A DNA stretch of 64,000 nt, taken from contig NZ_JACHBP010000001.1 of assembly GCF_014200375.1 (NCBI RefSeq), positions 1,054,001-1,118,000 on the forward strand, read 5' to 3'. This document shows positions 1 to 8,239 of this stretch, in pieces; within the stretch, counting starts at the first letter, position 1, and the number at the start of each line of letters is the position of its first letter. The notes under the pieces were generated by a model, which had not been told where the DNA came from, searched no databases, and saw nothing but the letters and a program-made list of their open reading frames with translations. A program made the translations under genes and the position numbers. This DNA comes from Terrimesophilobacter mesophilus. GTDB taxonomy: Bacteria; Actinomycetota; Actinomycetes; Actinomycetales; Microbacteriaceae.

Positions 1-210
1 TCCAGCTCCCTCATCGCGGTGAGCATGTAGATGATTCGGTGCCGTCGCGTAAACGGATTGCCGTGTTGGCCGGGCCGCAGAACGCCTCTCGGCGCGAGGC
101 CGCTCGAAGCGGCGAATATTGGAGCCCGGGGTTACTGCGGCCCGGCGCTACCCTCTCGGGCGACTCGATTCTAACCGGTCCGACGTGGGAGTGGACTGGA
201 TGCGCAATGC

Positions 211-849
211 TCAGTCGAGGCTGCCCGAGCGCCACAGCAAAGAACACGCCGCGAGTTCGGATGCGGTCTGCGACAGCCTCAAAGCTTGCTTGGTCAGGGT
301 GGTGGCCCGCTCCGGATTGATCACTTCGAGGTCATCGGCAAGTGATGTCGCCCCCGATGCCGTCAGCCTGCAGAATGCTGCCGCCCGATCGAGAGCAATC
401 GCGAAGTCGCCCTGAAACAAACCGCGCAGGATCTCGTCGGCGAGCGTCGTGATCTCGGTAGGACCGGTCGGTGTCGATGCGCCGGCGACCACGTGATCGA
501 TAGTGGGCACCATTTCGCTTCCGCGTTGAAACAAGAAGCTGATGGACTCGGGGTCCTGCCGGATGAGTGCGCGAATGAGGTAAATACGCCACAGTGCACC
601 GGGCAGACTGCGCGGACTCGAGCGCGCCCAGAGCTCGGCAATGGCGTCGATTCCGTGCTCGTCGGTGAACGCTACAAGCCTCTCGACAACCTCGGCATCC
701 GGATTTCCCCGCACTCTGGCCAGGAGCGCTTCGGCCGTCTCATGAGCGACCCTGCTGATCTGAGCAGGATCGGTACCCCCCTCGAAGGCCTCGAATTTCG
801 GGCTCGAGAACAGGGTCGGCTTGTGGAATTCCTCCGTCACCCTTTCCAC
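211..849 (-). CDS. Conserved hypothetical protein, last gene of the dipZ unit
   Basis: The protein has 212 residues if it starts at the GTG at 849; a GTG three codons further in (840) is equally possible, since neither has a clean ribosome site. I see no signal peptide or membrane segment, so it should be cytosolic. The sequence is acidic and rich in Ala, Glu and Arg, with helix-like spacing and no catalytic motif I recognise. It begins 17 bases after the dipZ stop on the same strand, so the two are probably cotranscribed. It resembles a family of about 210 residues common in Microbacteriaceae that, from memory, is sometimes labelled as an RNA polymerase beta subunit; nothing here supports such a role. 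The gene is convincing from codon use, the function is unknown. Confidence 0.6.
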   Translation of the reverse strand: MERVTEEFHKPTLFSSPKFEAFEGGTDPAQISRVAHETAEALLARVRGNPDAEVVERLVAFTDEHGIDAIAELWARSSPRSLPGALWRIYLIRALIRQDPESISFLFQRGSEMVPTIDHVVAGASTPTGPTEITTLADEILRGLFQGDFAIALDRAAAFCRLTASGATSLADDLEVINPERATTLTKQALRLSQTASELAACSLLWRSGSLD

Positions 850-866
850 ACTAGGCGAGGCGGGCC

Positions 867-2579
867 CTATCCGAATGTGAAGGAGTAGGCCTGAATGCCG
901 TCTCCGAAACGCACCTCGAGTTCCCCCGCACTCGTGCCTTTGGTCGACACAAGCCGATACGACCGTGGTGTTCCGCTCACCTCCAGCGTGCGCGTCCTGC
1001 CGGCCTCGGTCACGGTGACGGTTCCCGATCCGGCCAGGACGATGCGCACCTCTCGGGCGTGGTATTCGATTTTGATGCCGGCATCGTGAGAGCGCGGTGT
1101 GATGAATTGACCATCCAGCTTCCAGTCGCCATCGAGGGCGAATGAGTCCGCGCGCAACGTTGTCGGATAGGTAAACGATGTGGTGAGCGCCGAGTACTTT
1201 TCGTCACCCCCGAAGTTGGTCGCCTTGTTCGGGCTGAAGAAGGTCTCAGGAGTGATCGACCCGGTGGGAGTCGTATCGGGAACATCGGTGCGGGCCGGGA
1301 GTGTTTCGCCCGGGTTGGCATCCTGCAGAAGCTGCCGAATGAAACCTTCGGTCGCCTCGTAGTTGCCCTCGCCGAACTGCACGTTCCGCACGACGCCGTT
1401 CGCGTCGATCAGATAGTGCGCCGGCCAATACCGGTTGCGGTAGTTCGTCCACGTCGACAGCGTGTTGTCGAGCGCGACCGGATAGTCGATGCCGAGCGCC
1501 TCTGCACCCGCTCTCACGTTGCGCGGCTCCTTCTCGAAAGCGTACTCAGGCGAGTGGATACCGATGACCTCGAGGCCGCTGTCCTTGTACCGCTCGTACC
1601 ACGCCGTCACGTGCGGGACCGAGCGCTGGCAGTTGATGCACGAGTAGGCCCAGAAATCGATGAGCACGACCTTGCCCTTGAGCTGGTCGAGCGCAATGGG
1701 CGCGTTCTCAGGGGTGTTGAACCACTCCTGGATGCCAGTGATATCCGGCGCCGTACCACAGCTCTCCAGCACTGTCGCGTTGTTGTGGCACTGGTCCAGG
1801 TCCTTGTTCTGGTCGTTGACCAATCCACCGAGGTTGAGCGATTCCTCCACTTGCGATGTGCCGCCGAAGGCGTCCTGCAGCGCGCTCGTGTAATCCGGGA
1901 TCACGCGCTGCAGCAACTGAGGCACGTTGAAGACGAGCCCTATCGCCAGCGCGATCATGACTATGCCCCCGGTCATCCGAATGCCGCGCTGATGTTTCCG
2001 AAACGATCTGACGCGTTCGGCAACCCGGCGGCCGGCGAGGGCGAAGGCGAGCAGCGGAAGTGCAGCGCCTACGGCGAACGTCACCGTCAGGACGATCGTT
2101 TCGACGCCGATCCTTCCCGTCGAGCCTGCAACCGTGATCGCCGCAAGTACCGGCCCCGCACACGGCACGTAGACCGCACCCAACGCGATCCCGAGGAAGA
2201 AACCACCGCGCTCCGTGCTCACGCTGCGTTGCGGAATCCAGGAGAACGGCTTTTCCAGGATGTGCTCGAACTTCGGCACGATGAGCCCGATGCCGATGAG
2301 CACGAGCACGATGAGTCCGGCCCAGCGGATGAAGTCCTGTGGCAGGTGCAGAAGCGCCAGAAGCAGCGACCCCACGAGGGTGAACACACTGAAGCTGACC
2401 ACAAGGCCCGCAATGACGAGGTAAGGCCTCCACCGAGAGACCGTGACGATATCGCTTCCGCTTTCCCGCGCGCCCTGCGCGCCCCCGGAGAAGAAGATGA
2501 CGGGCAGCACGGGAAGAATGCACGGTGAGATCCCCGTGATCAGGCCGCCGACGAATCCGATGAGAGCGAGGGTGAGCAT
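867..2579 (-). CDS. dipZ: DipZ-type thiol-disulfide protein (CcdA + thioredoxin + C-terminal beta domain)
   Basis: A membrane protein that passes reducing power across the membrane to extracytoplasmic proteins. Residues 1-225 form a CcdA/DsbD-like bundle of about six membrane segments opening with [16 protein letters not shown], the Cys-Pro signature of the family. A thioredoxin/TlpA-like domain follows, with active site C314-I-N-C317 inside a [15 protein letters not shown] context. The last 140 residues look like a beta-sandwich typical of DipZ C-termini. The open frame extends 68 codons upstream, but the ATG at 2579 is preceded by GGAAGG at good spacing and starts directly with the first membrane segment, so I use it (570 residues). 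It is divergent from the FAS1 lipoprotein gene, the same partnership as in mycobacteria. Confidence 0.92.
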   Translation of the reverse strand: MLTLALIGFVGGLITGISPCILPVLPVIFFSGGAQGARESGSDIVTVSRWRPYLVIAGLVVSFSVFTLVGSLLLALLHLPQDFIRWAGLIVLVLIGIGLIVPKFEHILEKPFSWIPQRSVSTERGGFFLGIALGAVYVPCAGPVLAAITVAGSTGRIGVETIVLTVTFAVGAALPLLAFALAGRRVAERVRSFRKHQRGIRMTGGIVMIALAIGLVFNVPQLLQRVIPDYTSALQDAFGGTSQVEESLNLGGLVNDQNKDLDQCHNNATVLESCGTAPDITGIQEWFNTPENAPIALDQLKGKVVLIDFWAYSCINCQRSVPHVTAWYERYKDSGLEVIGIHSPEYAFEKEPRNVRAGAEALGIDYPVALDNTLSTWTNYRNRYWPAHYLIDANGVVRNVQFGEGNYEATEGFIRQLLQDANPGETLPARTDVPDTTPTGSITPETFFSPNKATNFGGDEKYSALTTSFTYPTTLRADSFALDGDWKLDGQFITPRSHDAGIKIEYHAREVRIVLAGSGTVTVTEAGRTRTLEVSGTPRSYRLVSTKGTSAGELEVRFGDGIQAYSFTFG

Positions 2580-2652
2580 GATGGCCTTCCAGAGGGGCTC
2601 GGTGACACGGTCGACTCGGAGAGCGACGTGCGAATGATTCGGAACGAGCGCG

Positions 2653-2715
2653 CAACGGGTTTGGGTTCCCAGCGAAAGTTCAGGTTCAGACGACTTTCCA
2701 AACTGCAACCCGTTG
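2653..2715. promoter_or_regulatory. Inverted repeat in the dipZ/FAS1 divergent intergenic region
   Basis: CAACGGGTT (2653-2661) and AACCCGTTG (2707-2715) are perfect 9-base inverted copies separated by 45 bases, in the 218-base region between the two divergent genes. The spacing suggests two operator half-sites or two promoters using the same element rather than a hairpin. In mycobacteria the related genes are under SigK; I see no convincing match to a SigK promoter here. The regulator is unknown. Confidence 0.35.
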
Positions 2716-2797
2716 GGCTCCGAATGACCGTGTGATGCCGGAGGAAGACCGGCACAAGGTCGGCTGATCGGCCTGACAATCACAAAGGAGTATTCTG

Positions 2798-3451
2798 ATG
2801 CGCGTTTTCAATCGCACCGCTGTCGCCGCACTCGCTCTGGCGTCGGTGGCTGCATTCGGCCTATCGGCCTGTTCCGCCACTCCCACCGCGGAGATCACCA
2901 AGCCTGACACCTCCGCCTCACCGTCGACACCGGCCATGGACCCCGGGGCTGACCTCGTGGGATCCGGTTGTGCCGCTTACGCGACGGCAAACCCGAGCGG
3001 TGGCGGATCGATCGTCGGGATGAGCCAGGATCTCGTGGCCCAGGCGGCGTCGAACAACCCGCTGCTGACGACACTCGTCGCCGCGGTGTCGGGCAAACTG
3101 AACCCGCAGGTGAATCTCGTGGACACGCTGAACGGTGCCGAATTCACCGTCTTCGCGCCCGTCGATGACGCGTTCGCGAAGCTCCCGGCCGCCACAGTCG
3201 AGTCTCTCAAGGATCCGGCCAATGCCGCCCTGCTGACGAGCATCCTGACCTACCACGTCGTACCCGGACAGATCGCGCCCGACCAGATCGACGGAATGCA
3301 GACCACGGTCAATGGGGCGACGGTCGACGTGACCGGCAGCGGCGACAACATCATGGTCAACGACGCGAAGGTCATCTGCGGAGGAGTGCACACGGCCAAC
3401 GCCACGGTGTACCTGATCGACACCGTGCTCATGCCGCCGGCCAAGGGCTGA
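2798..3451 (+). CDS. FAS1 (fasciclin) domain lipoprotein, MPT70/MPT83-like
   Basis: A secreted, lipid-anchored adhesion-type protein of 217 residues. The leader ends in a lipobox LSAC with the modified cysteine at residue 25, followed by a Thr/Pro/Ser-rich linker to about residue 50. The rest is a single FAS1 domain: [14 protein letters not shown] is the H1 box, LTYHVVPG the central YH motif and [11 protein letters not shown] the H2 box. The start is supported by AAAGGAG at 2784-2790, seven bases upstream. It is divergent from dipZ. In Mycobacterium tuberculosis the FAS1 proteins MPT70 and MPT83 flank dipZ, so the association looks old and functional. It has its own strong terminator downstream, so it is probably monocistronic. 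Confidence 0.93.
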   Translation: MRVFNRTAVAALALASVAAFGLSACSATPTAEITKPDTSASPSTPAMDPGADLVGSGCAAYATANPSGGGSIVGMSQDLVAQAASNNPLLTTLVAAVSGKLNPQVNLVDTLNGAEFTVFAPVDDAFAKLPAATVESLKDPANAALLTSILTYHVVPGQIAPDQIDGMQTTVNGATVDVTGSGDNIMVNDAKVICGGVHTANATVYLIDTVLMPPAKG

Positions 3452-3464
3452 TCGCACAAGAATC

Positions 3465-3500
3465 GGAACTGGTCCGCCTCCTGATGGGCGGGCCAGTTCC
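3465..3500 (+). terminator. Strong hairpin after the FAS1 gene
   Basis: A 14-base stem (3465-3478 pairing with 3487-3500, a single G-U pair) with an 8-base loop begins 13 bases after the FAS1 stop codon. It has no T-run behind it, as is usual for actinobacterial terminators. It separates the FAS1 gene from tRNA-Lys. Confidence 0.8.
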
Positions 3501-3534
3501 GTCTGTGCTCGCGCCGCAGGTAGATTTGTTCCGC

Positions 3535-3607
3535 GGGCCTCTAGCTCAGTTGGTAGAGCAAAGGACTTTTAATCCTTGGGTCGTGGGTTCGAGCCCCACG
3601 GGGCCCA
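3535..3607 (+). tRNA. tRNA-Lys (anticodon TTT)
   Basis: The 73-base sequence folds into a full cloverleaf. The acceptor stem GGGCCTC pairs with GGGGCCC with one U-G pair; the D arm is GCTC-AGTTGGTA-GAGC; the anticodon stem AAGGA/TCCTT carries the loop CTTTTAA, giving anticodon TTT for lysine; the T arm is GTGGG-TTCGAGC-CCCAC. The discriminator base is A, and CCA is not encoded (ACCG follows). The tRNA stands alone between a terminator and a gene remnant. Confidence 0.97.
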
Positions 3608-3658
3608 CCGCATCCGGCACAGGATCAAGAGGCACGCCGGCACACCTGCGTCTTGCTT

Positions 3659-3737
3659 CTACTCGACGAGTTCGGCGAGTTGGCGGATGACCGTTCCCCA
3701 GCCGTCGTGGAAGCCGAGCTCCTCGTGCCGGTGCTTC
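3659..3737 (-). pseudogene. 3' remnant of an SRPBCC/AHSA1-domain gene
   Basis: On the minus strand the bases between the stop at 3659-3661 and about 3737 encode RWKHRHEELGFHDGWGTVIR followed by QLAELVE and a stop. This is a good match to the C-terminal helix of SRPBCC (activator of Hsp90 ATPase-like) proteins, where a HEE-x-GFH-x-GWG-T pattern is typical. Upstream the frame runs into a short GCTGC-rich repeat and a stop codon at about 3780, and no start or remaining domain exists, because the next gene ends at 3782. I read it as the tail of a gene whose front was deleted, beside a tRNA. Confidence 0.6.
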
Positions 3738-3781
3738 CAGCGCTGCCCGCTGCTCGCTGCACGCTGCCCGCTGCACGCTGC
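3738..3781. repeat. Short degenerate GCTGCxCGCTGC repeats
   Basis: About four degenerate copies of an 11-base unit of the type GCTGCCCGCTG/GCTGCACGCTG lie between the SRPBCC remnant and the 3' end of the next gene. The block marks the breakpoint of the gene remnant and may reflect slippage at a deletion junction. Confidence 0.6.
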
Positions 3782-4411
3782 TCAGGATGCGCCGCGCACG
3801 ATGCGCAGACGCTCGATCATGCCGGCGGCGATGCGCTCCGTCTCCCCGCGGCCGATCTCCTGCTCCCCGGACGGCACCGGCGTCAGCACCAGAGCCTGCT
3901 CATCGCCGCCGGAGACCACCTGGAGCACGAGCGACCACGGGCGGATCGGAATGATCGAGAACCGCGGCCAGATCCAGCGCTTCCGAACGTCGAGAGACAC
4001 GATGCGGCCGGCCGGAATGCGCAGGATGGTGCCGACCAGTCCGTCGTGGATGGTCACGGCCTCGAGATCGACGACGACGGCGGGTGGCCTCCTCACGGAG
4101 TACCGCGGTGCCGGATAGGGCTGGCTGAACGCCGAGCGGAGTCCAGCGATCGACTTCACCGTGCGCGGAAACGGGCCGATGGGGAAGACGAGCGGCTCCG
4201 GCGTTCCCGGCCTGCGCTCGGGTTTCTCCCACTCGGCACGAGCGCCTGCGGCATTGCCGGCGTTCCTCCGAACGACGCGGCTGCGGATCCAGTGAGTGAT
4301 GAAGAAGCTCAGGAACGCGATCACCGCGGCGACGATCGCCGGGCCCGTGATCGCGTCCGTCCACCCGAACCCGTCGATGGGCGCATCCGCTGCACTCAGG
4401 ATCACAGGCAC
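3782..4411 (-). CDS. Hypothetical single-pass membrane protein
   Basis: About 209 residues with one clear membrane segment near the N-terminus (AITGPAIVAAVIAFLSFFIT) followed by a basic cytosolic tail of about 170 residues containing several short beta-like stretches (PAVVVDLEAVTIHDGLVGTI, PWSLVLQVVSGG). No enzymatic motif is visible. I do not recognise the family; it resembles small PH-like membrane proteins of actinobacteria only in general shape. The open frame extends to 4516, but tandem GTG codons at 4411 and 4414 sit just behind GGAGGA (4418-4423), and a candidate -10 (TAGGGT, 4461-4466) would start transcription near 4454, so a start at 4411 is preferred. The gene is divergent from the antiporter regulator. 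Confidence 0.55.
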   Translation of the reverse strand: MPVILSAADAPIDGFGWTDAITGPAIVAAVIAFLSFFITHWIRSRVVRRNAGNAAGARAEWEKPERRPGTPEPLVFPIGPFPRTVKSIAGLRSAFSQPYPAPRYSVRRPPAVVVDLEAVTIHDGLVGTILRIPAGRIVSLDVRKRWIWPRFSIIPIRPWSLVLQVVSGGDEQALVLTPVPSGEQEIGRGETERIAAGMIERLRIVRGAS

Positions 4412-4460
4412 CACGGGTCCTCCGAACTCGGTCTCCGCGGCGCCTCCACCGCACGGCGCA

Positions 4461-4466
4461 ACCCTA
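4461..4466 (-). promoter_or_regulatory. Candidate -10 box TAGGGT for the membrane protein gene
   Basis: TAGGGT on the minus strand would place the transcript start near 4454, leaving a leader of about 40 bases carrying the GGAGGA site used at 4411. No good -35 box is visible. Confidence 0.35.
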
Positions 4467-4521
4467 TCGCGGAGCACGCGCTCTGAACGCCACAGGGCCA
4501 GCGGCATCCCGGCCACGCTGG

Positions 4522-4527
4522 TACCGT
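4522..4527 (+). promoter_or_regulatory. Leaderless -10 box (TACCGT) for the RCK-C protein gene
   Basis: TACCGT ends exactly six bases before the GTG start at 4534, so the transcript would begin at the start codon. There is no Shine-Dalgarno sequence, which fits leaderless translation. The same arrangement recurs at several other genes of the window. Confidence 0.5.
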
Positions 4528-4533
4528 TGAGCG

Positions 4534-5028
4534 GTGGGCGTACGCGTGGAGAAATCCGATCTTCCCGGTCTCGGGGTGAGGCACGACCTCGTGACGGCCC
4601 GCGGTCGGCGCATCGGCGTCATCACATTCCGCGATGGACGACGCGAACTGGCCATCTTCGACCTCGACGACCCGGACTCCTGCCGGGTGTCGATTCCGAT
4701 CTCCGACCCCGAGGCGTCGACGCTCGCAGAACTGCTCGGCGCATCCGTCGTCCTGAGCAAGCTCTCGGAGCTCACGGATGAGGCGGCCGGCCTGTTCACG
4801 GAACACCTGCTGATCCCGAACGACTCCGTCTATGCCGGCCGCCCGCTCGGCGACACGAAGGCACGCACCCGCACAGGGGTGTCCATCGTCGCCATCGTGC
4901 GCGACAAGAAGGTCATGCCGTCCCCGACCCCGGATTTCCCGCTCTCGGCAGGCGATGCCCTCATCGCCGTGGGAACTCGAAAGGGTCTCGACTCCCTGGC
5001 CGACCTCATCGCATCCAGTACCGGCTGA
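4534..5028 (+). CDS. KhtT-like regulatory protein with TrkA-C (RCK-C) domain
   Basis: A soluble protein of 164 residues. The first 70 residues form a small alpha/beta region; residues 75-160 form an RCK-C domain, recognisable from LTEHLLIPNDSVYAGRPLGD and the closing FPLSAGDALIAVGTRKGLDSL. RCK-C domains bind small ligands (nucleotides) and gate ion transporters. The stop is four bases before the ATG of the antiporter, so the two are one operon, as with KhtT-KhtU of Bacillus and similar pairs. The expected role is a peripheral subunit that opens the antiporter in response to ligand and pH. The start is GTG; a GTG four codons later is possible, but the leaderless promoter spacing favours 4534. 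Confidence 0.88.
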   Translation: MGVRVEKSDLPGLGVRHDLVTARGRRIGVITFRDGRRELAIFDLDDPDSCRVSIPISDPEASTLAELLGASVVLSKLSELTDEAAGLFTEHLLIPNDSVYAGRPLGDTKARTRTGVSIVAIVRDKKVMPSPTPDFPLSAGDALIAVGTRKGLDSLADLIASSTG

Positions 5029-5032
5029 TCGC

Positions 5033-6259
5033 ATGGGCGAACAAGCGCACCAGACGGCAATTCTCCTCGTCGAAGTCGGTGCGCTCCTGCTGGGGCTCAG
5101 CCTGCTCGGCCGCCTCGGGATGCGCTTCGGCATCTCCCCGATACCGCTGTACCTCCTCGTCGGCCTCGCGTTCGGGGCTGGGGGCTGGCTGCCATTGTCG
5201 GCGAGCGCCGAGTTCTTCGAGGTCGGGTCCGAGATCGGCGTCATCCTCCTGCTCGTCATGCTCGGACTCGAATACTCGGCGACCGAGCTCGTCGGAGGGC
5301 TCCGGAACTCCAAGGTCGCCGGCATCCTGGATTTCGCGTTCAACGCCATCCCGGGGGCCGCGTTCGCCCTGATCCTGGGCTGGGGGCCCATCGCCGCTCT
5401 CGCACTCGCCGGAATCACCTGGGTGTCCTCCTCCGGTGTCGTCGCGAAGCTCCTGCGGGATCTCGGTCGGATCGGTAACCGGGAGACGCCGACCATCCTC
5501 TCGATCCTCGTGATCGAGGACCTCGCCATGGCGTTCTACCTTCCGGTGCTCTCCGCGTTCGTCATCGGGTTGGGACTCATCGAGGGCGAGATCACCCTCG
5601 CGATCGCCGTGCTCGTCGTCCTGCTCATCCTGCTCGTGGCTCTGCGCTGGGGGCGGCTGCTGTCGAAGCTCTTCCCCGCCGAGAACGCGGAACCGCTCCT
5701 GCTCGGCGTTCTCGGGCTCACGATGCTCGTCGCGGGCCTCGCCGACCAGGTGAACGTCTCGGCGGCAGTGGGCGCGTTCCTCGTGGGAATCGCGCTCTCC
5801 GGCCCCGTCGCCCACAACGCCGTGCAGCTTCTCACGCCGCTGCGCGACCTGTTCGCGACGATCTTCTTCGTCTTCTTCGGGCTCGCAACGGACCCGGCAC
5901 AGATCTGGCCCGTGCTCGTTCCAGCACTGCTCCTCGCGCTCGCGACGGTCCTGACCAAGACCATGAGCGGATACATCGCCGCACGTCGAGCCGGGATCGG
6001 AAAACTCGGCCGATGGCGGACAGGACTCGCGCTCATACCGCGCGGAGAGTTCTCCATCGTCATCGCGGGACTGGCCGTAGGGGCAGGCATCCAGCCGGCG
6101 CTCGCGCCGCTCGCGACGGCCTACGTGCTGCTCACGATCGTCATCGGCTCGATCGTCTCCCGCTTCCCGGAGGCCGAGTGGTTCCGTCGCCTCGTGGTCC
6201 GAGGTTCAGCCCGGGAAGGTCAGGCGAGCCAGATTCCGACGAGCGAGCCGAGCACGTAG
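5033..6259 (+). CDS. CPA2-family K+(Na+)/H+ antiporter, KhtU-like
   Basis: An integral membrane protein of 408 residues with about 12-13 membrane segments of the Na_H_Exchanger fold. Typical elements are GVILLLVMLGLEYSATEL near segment 3, the unwound-helix region with acidic residues (SILVIEDLAMAFYLPVL, the conserved Asp being part of the ion site), and FATIFFVFFGLATDP further on. The ATG at 5033 follows the RCK-C gene stop by four bases. By analogy with KhtTU it should export K+ (or Na+) for protons under control of that partner. There is no C-terminal RCK domain of its own, consistent with a separate regulator. The last 40 bases overlap the 3' end of the convergent VIT1-like gene. Confidence 0.9.
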   Translation: MGEQAHQTAILLVEVGALLLGLSLLGRLGMRFGISPIPLYLLVGLAFGAGGWLPLSASAEFFEVGSEIGVILLLVMLGLEYSATELVGGLRNSKVAGILDFAFNAIPGAAFALILGWGPIAALALAGITWVSSSGVVAKLLRDLGRIGNRETPTILSILVIEDLAMAFYLPVLSAFVIGLGLIEGEITLAIAVLVVLLILLVALRWGRLLSKLFPAENAEPLLLGVLGLTMLVAGLADQVNVSAAVGAFLVGIALSGPVAHNAVQLLTPLRDLFATIFFVFFGLATDPAQIWPVLVPALLLALATVLTKTMSGYIAARRAGIGKLGRWRTGLALIPRGEFSIVIAGLAVGAGIQPALAPLATAYVLLTIVIGSIVSRFPEAEWFRRLVVRGSAREGQASQIPTSEPST

Positions 6260-7281
6260 GTCACGGCAGCGGCACCGTAGCCGATCAGCAGCTGGCGGAT
6301 GGCGCGCTTCCACGGCGACCCGCCGGACACGAGCCCGACGATGGCGCCCGTCGAGAGCAGGATCACTCCGACGAGGGCCGCGGAGATGGCGAGCGCCTCG
6401 AACCCGGTCGCCCCGAAGATGTGCGGCAGAACCGGGACAAGTGCGCCGAACGCGAAGAACGCGAAACTCGACAGTGCTGCACCGCGTGCCGATCCGACCT
6501 CCTCGTGTTCGTCGGTTCCCAGACCGGAATCGAGCTGGTGATCCTTGAGCACGGCATCCGCCATGGCGCTCGCTTCGTCTTCGGAGACACCGCGTGCGCG
6601 GTAGACGAGGGCGAGTTCGTTGGCATTCACATCGAGGTGGCCGAGCGCGCCGCCGCGACCGGGGCTGGGAGCGCTCGATTCGAGCAGTTCGCGCTGTGAG
6701 CTGATCGACACGTACTCGCCCGCCGCCATCGACAGCGCACCCGCGAGCAGCCCGGCCAGTCCCGTGATCACGATGAACTGGTTGGACACGCCGGTCGCCC
6801 CCACGCCCAGGACGAGGGCGAAGTTGCTGACGAGCCCGTCGTTCGCCCCGAACACCGCGGCCCGGAACGAGCCGGAGACCCGTGCCCTTCCGCGCGCGGC
6901 GAGACCACGGATGACCTCCTCATGGATGCGCTCGTCCGCCGCCATCGTGCGCGTCGCATCGTCATCCGATTCATACGGTGACCTCGCCTCTGCGCGCTGG
7001 GCGAGCGCCAGCACGAAGACGGAGCCGAAGCGTCGAGCCAGCCAGCCCAGGACCCGGGTGCGCCACTGCCCGGCCAGCGGAGGTCCGACCCGATCGCCGA
7101 GGAGGGTCAACCAATGTTCCTCGTGCCTGCCCTCCGCATCCGCGAGCGCGAGAAGGATGTCCCGCTCCTCGCCTTCGCGGCGCGACGCGAGGTCTCGGTA
7201 GGTCGCCGCCTCCGCCCGCTCGTTCGCGAGGTATCGCCGCCAGCGCCTGACCTCCCGGCTGGTCGGGCTACCCGCGGCCAT
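6220..7281 (-). CDS. VIT1/CCC1-family transporter with N-terminal ferritin-like domain
   Basis: A fusion of 353 residues. Residues 1-135 look like a rubrerythrin/ferritin-like four-helix domain with conserved Glu/His positions (YLANERAEAATYRDLA, DAEGRHEEHW, DERIHEEVIRGL). Residues 140-353 form the five-segment VIT1/CCC1 transporter (FRAAVFGANDGLVSNFALVLGV, GLLAGALSMAAGEYVSI, then three C-terminal segments). Such proteins move Fe2+ or Mn2+ out of the cytosol using the proton gradient, and the ferritin-like part is thought to collect the metal. The start ATG at 7281 overlaps the end of galM by 14 bases, so the two are cotranscribed although their functions are unrelated. Metal specificity cannot be read from the sequence. 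Confidence 0.9.
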   Translation of the reverse strand: MAAGSPTSREVRRWRRYLANERAEAATYRDLASRREGEERDILLALADAEGRHEEHWLTLLGDRVGPPLAGQWRTRVLGWLARRFGSVFVLALAQRAEARSPYESDDDATRTMAADERIHEEVIRGLAARGRARVSGSFRAAVFGANDGLVSNFALVLGVGATGVSNQFIVITGLAGLLAGALSMAAGEYVSISSQRELLESSAPSPGRGGALGHLDVNANELALVYRARGVSEDEASAMADAVLKDHQLDSGLGTDEHEEVGSARGAALSSFAFFAFGALVPVLPHIFGATGFEALAISAALVGVILLSTGAIVGLVSGGSPWKRAIRQLLIGYGAAAVTYVLGSLVGIWLA

Positions 7282-8212
7282 AGTTCACACCCCAACTTCC
7301 CGACCACTCCTGCCCCGGTTCGAGCCAGCGAAGCCCGAGGCCGCTGTTGAACGCGTTCGGGGGGGCCGTCATCGGCTCGATCGCGACCGCCTGACCCAGT
7401 GCTCCCGGAGCATCCGGCGCCGGACGAGGGTAGGTGTGCGGAGTGAATGCCTGGACGAAACCGAAGTCCGCACCCTGCCACACCTCGGTGTACCGGCCAT
7501 CCGGTGCGCTCAGCCGATGCCGGGCGATGCCGTCACCGCCGTGCTGGACTCCGCCGAACGCCGTGTCGAGGTCGAGGTCGCCGACGCGACGACCAGCGCG
7601 GAGATCGAAGCCGGTCGCCTCCACCGGCACTTCGGCCACCGGGTTCAGCCTGTCATCCACCTCGAAGCGGGTCGACGCCGGAATGGTCAGGACGAGGTCG
7701 GCGATCGCCGTGTCGCCCACCCGAAGGAACGGATGAGCGCCGACAGCGACCGGGGCGGCGGCATCCGACCCGTTCGCGATCCGGTGCGTCACGACGATCC
7801 CATCGCCGACGAGCTCGTACCGCACGCTCGTGTCGACGAGGAACGGGTAGCCGTGCTGCGGAAAGATCGTCGCCTCGAGCGTGATGGCGTGCTCGCTGCG
7901 TTCCGCGACCCGATACGGCCTGTTGCGCAGCAGGCCGTGGATGGCGTTGCCGTTCTCCACCTCGGTGATGTCGAGTTGCCTCGTCACGCCGTCGTGCACC
8001 CACACGCCGTCACGGATGCGGTTCGGCCACGGTGCGAGGACGGTACCCGATCCGTACGGCGGCATCGACGACGCCGGGTAATGGTCGATGACCTCGACCC
8101 CATCGACCTCGAGCGCACGAAGGGACGCGGCCACCTCGGTTATGATTGCGCGTGACTGTGATGCGTCGTTCCCGAGTGCGAGGGTGAAGTGTTCGCCGGT
8201 GGGTGCACGCAT
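7268..8212 (-). CDS. galM: Aldose 1-epimerase family protein
   Basis: A protein of 314 residues with the galactose-mutarotase fold. Recognisable parts are GTVLAPWPNRIRDG, then ENGNAIHGLLRN, the acid-base histidine in VGAHPFLRVGD, and AIEPMTAPPNAFN with the catalytic glutamate. It interconverts alpha and beta anomers of galactose (or a related aldose) so that galactokinase receives its substrate. It is divergent from galT-galK, giving a compact Leloir locus; no galE is in the window. The ATG at 8212 is preceded by TAGGCT six bases upstream, so the mRNA is probably leaderless. Confidence 0.9.
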   Translation of the reverse strand: MRAPTGEHFTLALGNDASQSRAIITEVAASLRALEVDGVEVIDHYPASSMPPYGSGTVLAPWPNRIRDGVWVHDGVTRQLDITEVENGNAIHGLLRNRPYRVAERSEHAITLEATIFPQHGYPFLVDTSVRYELVGDGIVVTHRIANGSDAAAPVAVGAHPFLRVGDTAIADLVLTIPASTRFEVDDRLNPVAEVPVEATGFDLRAGRRVGDLDLDTAFGGVQHGGDGIARHRLSAPDGRYTEVWQGADFGFVQAFTPHTYPRPAPDAPGALGQAVAIEPMTAPPNAFNSGLGLRWLEPGQEWSGSWGVNYGRG

Positions 8213-8218
8213 TCGTTC

Positions 8219-8224
8219 AGCCTA
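8219..8224 (-). promoter_or_regulatory. Leaderless -10 box (TAGGCT) for galM
   Basis: TAGGCT on the minus strand ends six bases before the galM ATG at 8212. There is no ribosome binding site in between, so the transcript would start at the A of ATG. It lies only 16 bases from the galT start on the other strand, so the two promoters must overlap. Confidence 0.6.
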
Positions 8225-8239
8225 GACGCAGAGGGACCC

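Noticed and set aside
1-210. Possible start of a minus-strand gene at 26 and small open frames on both strands
   Set aside because: Only eight codons are inside the window, without a ribosome site or recognisable motif, and the other frames show poor codon bias. Nothing supportable is present here.
211-849. RNA polymerase beta subunit annotation for the small gene
   Set aside because: At 212 residues without any RpoB motif the name has no support in the sequence.
1416-2528. 370-residue open frame antisense to dipZ
   Set aside because: Arg/Asp/His-rich composition typical of a shadow frame in high-GC DNA, and dipZ has all domain motifs.
4832-5032. N-terminal extension of the CPA2 antiporter
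   Set aside because: It overlaps the RCK-C gene in another frame and is Arg/Ser-rich; the ATG at 5033 begins at the first membrane segment.
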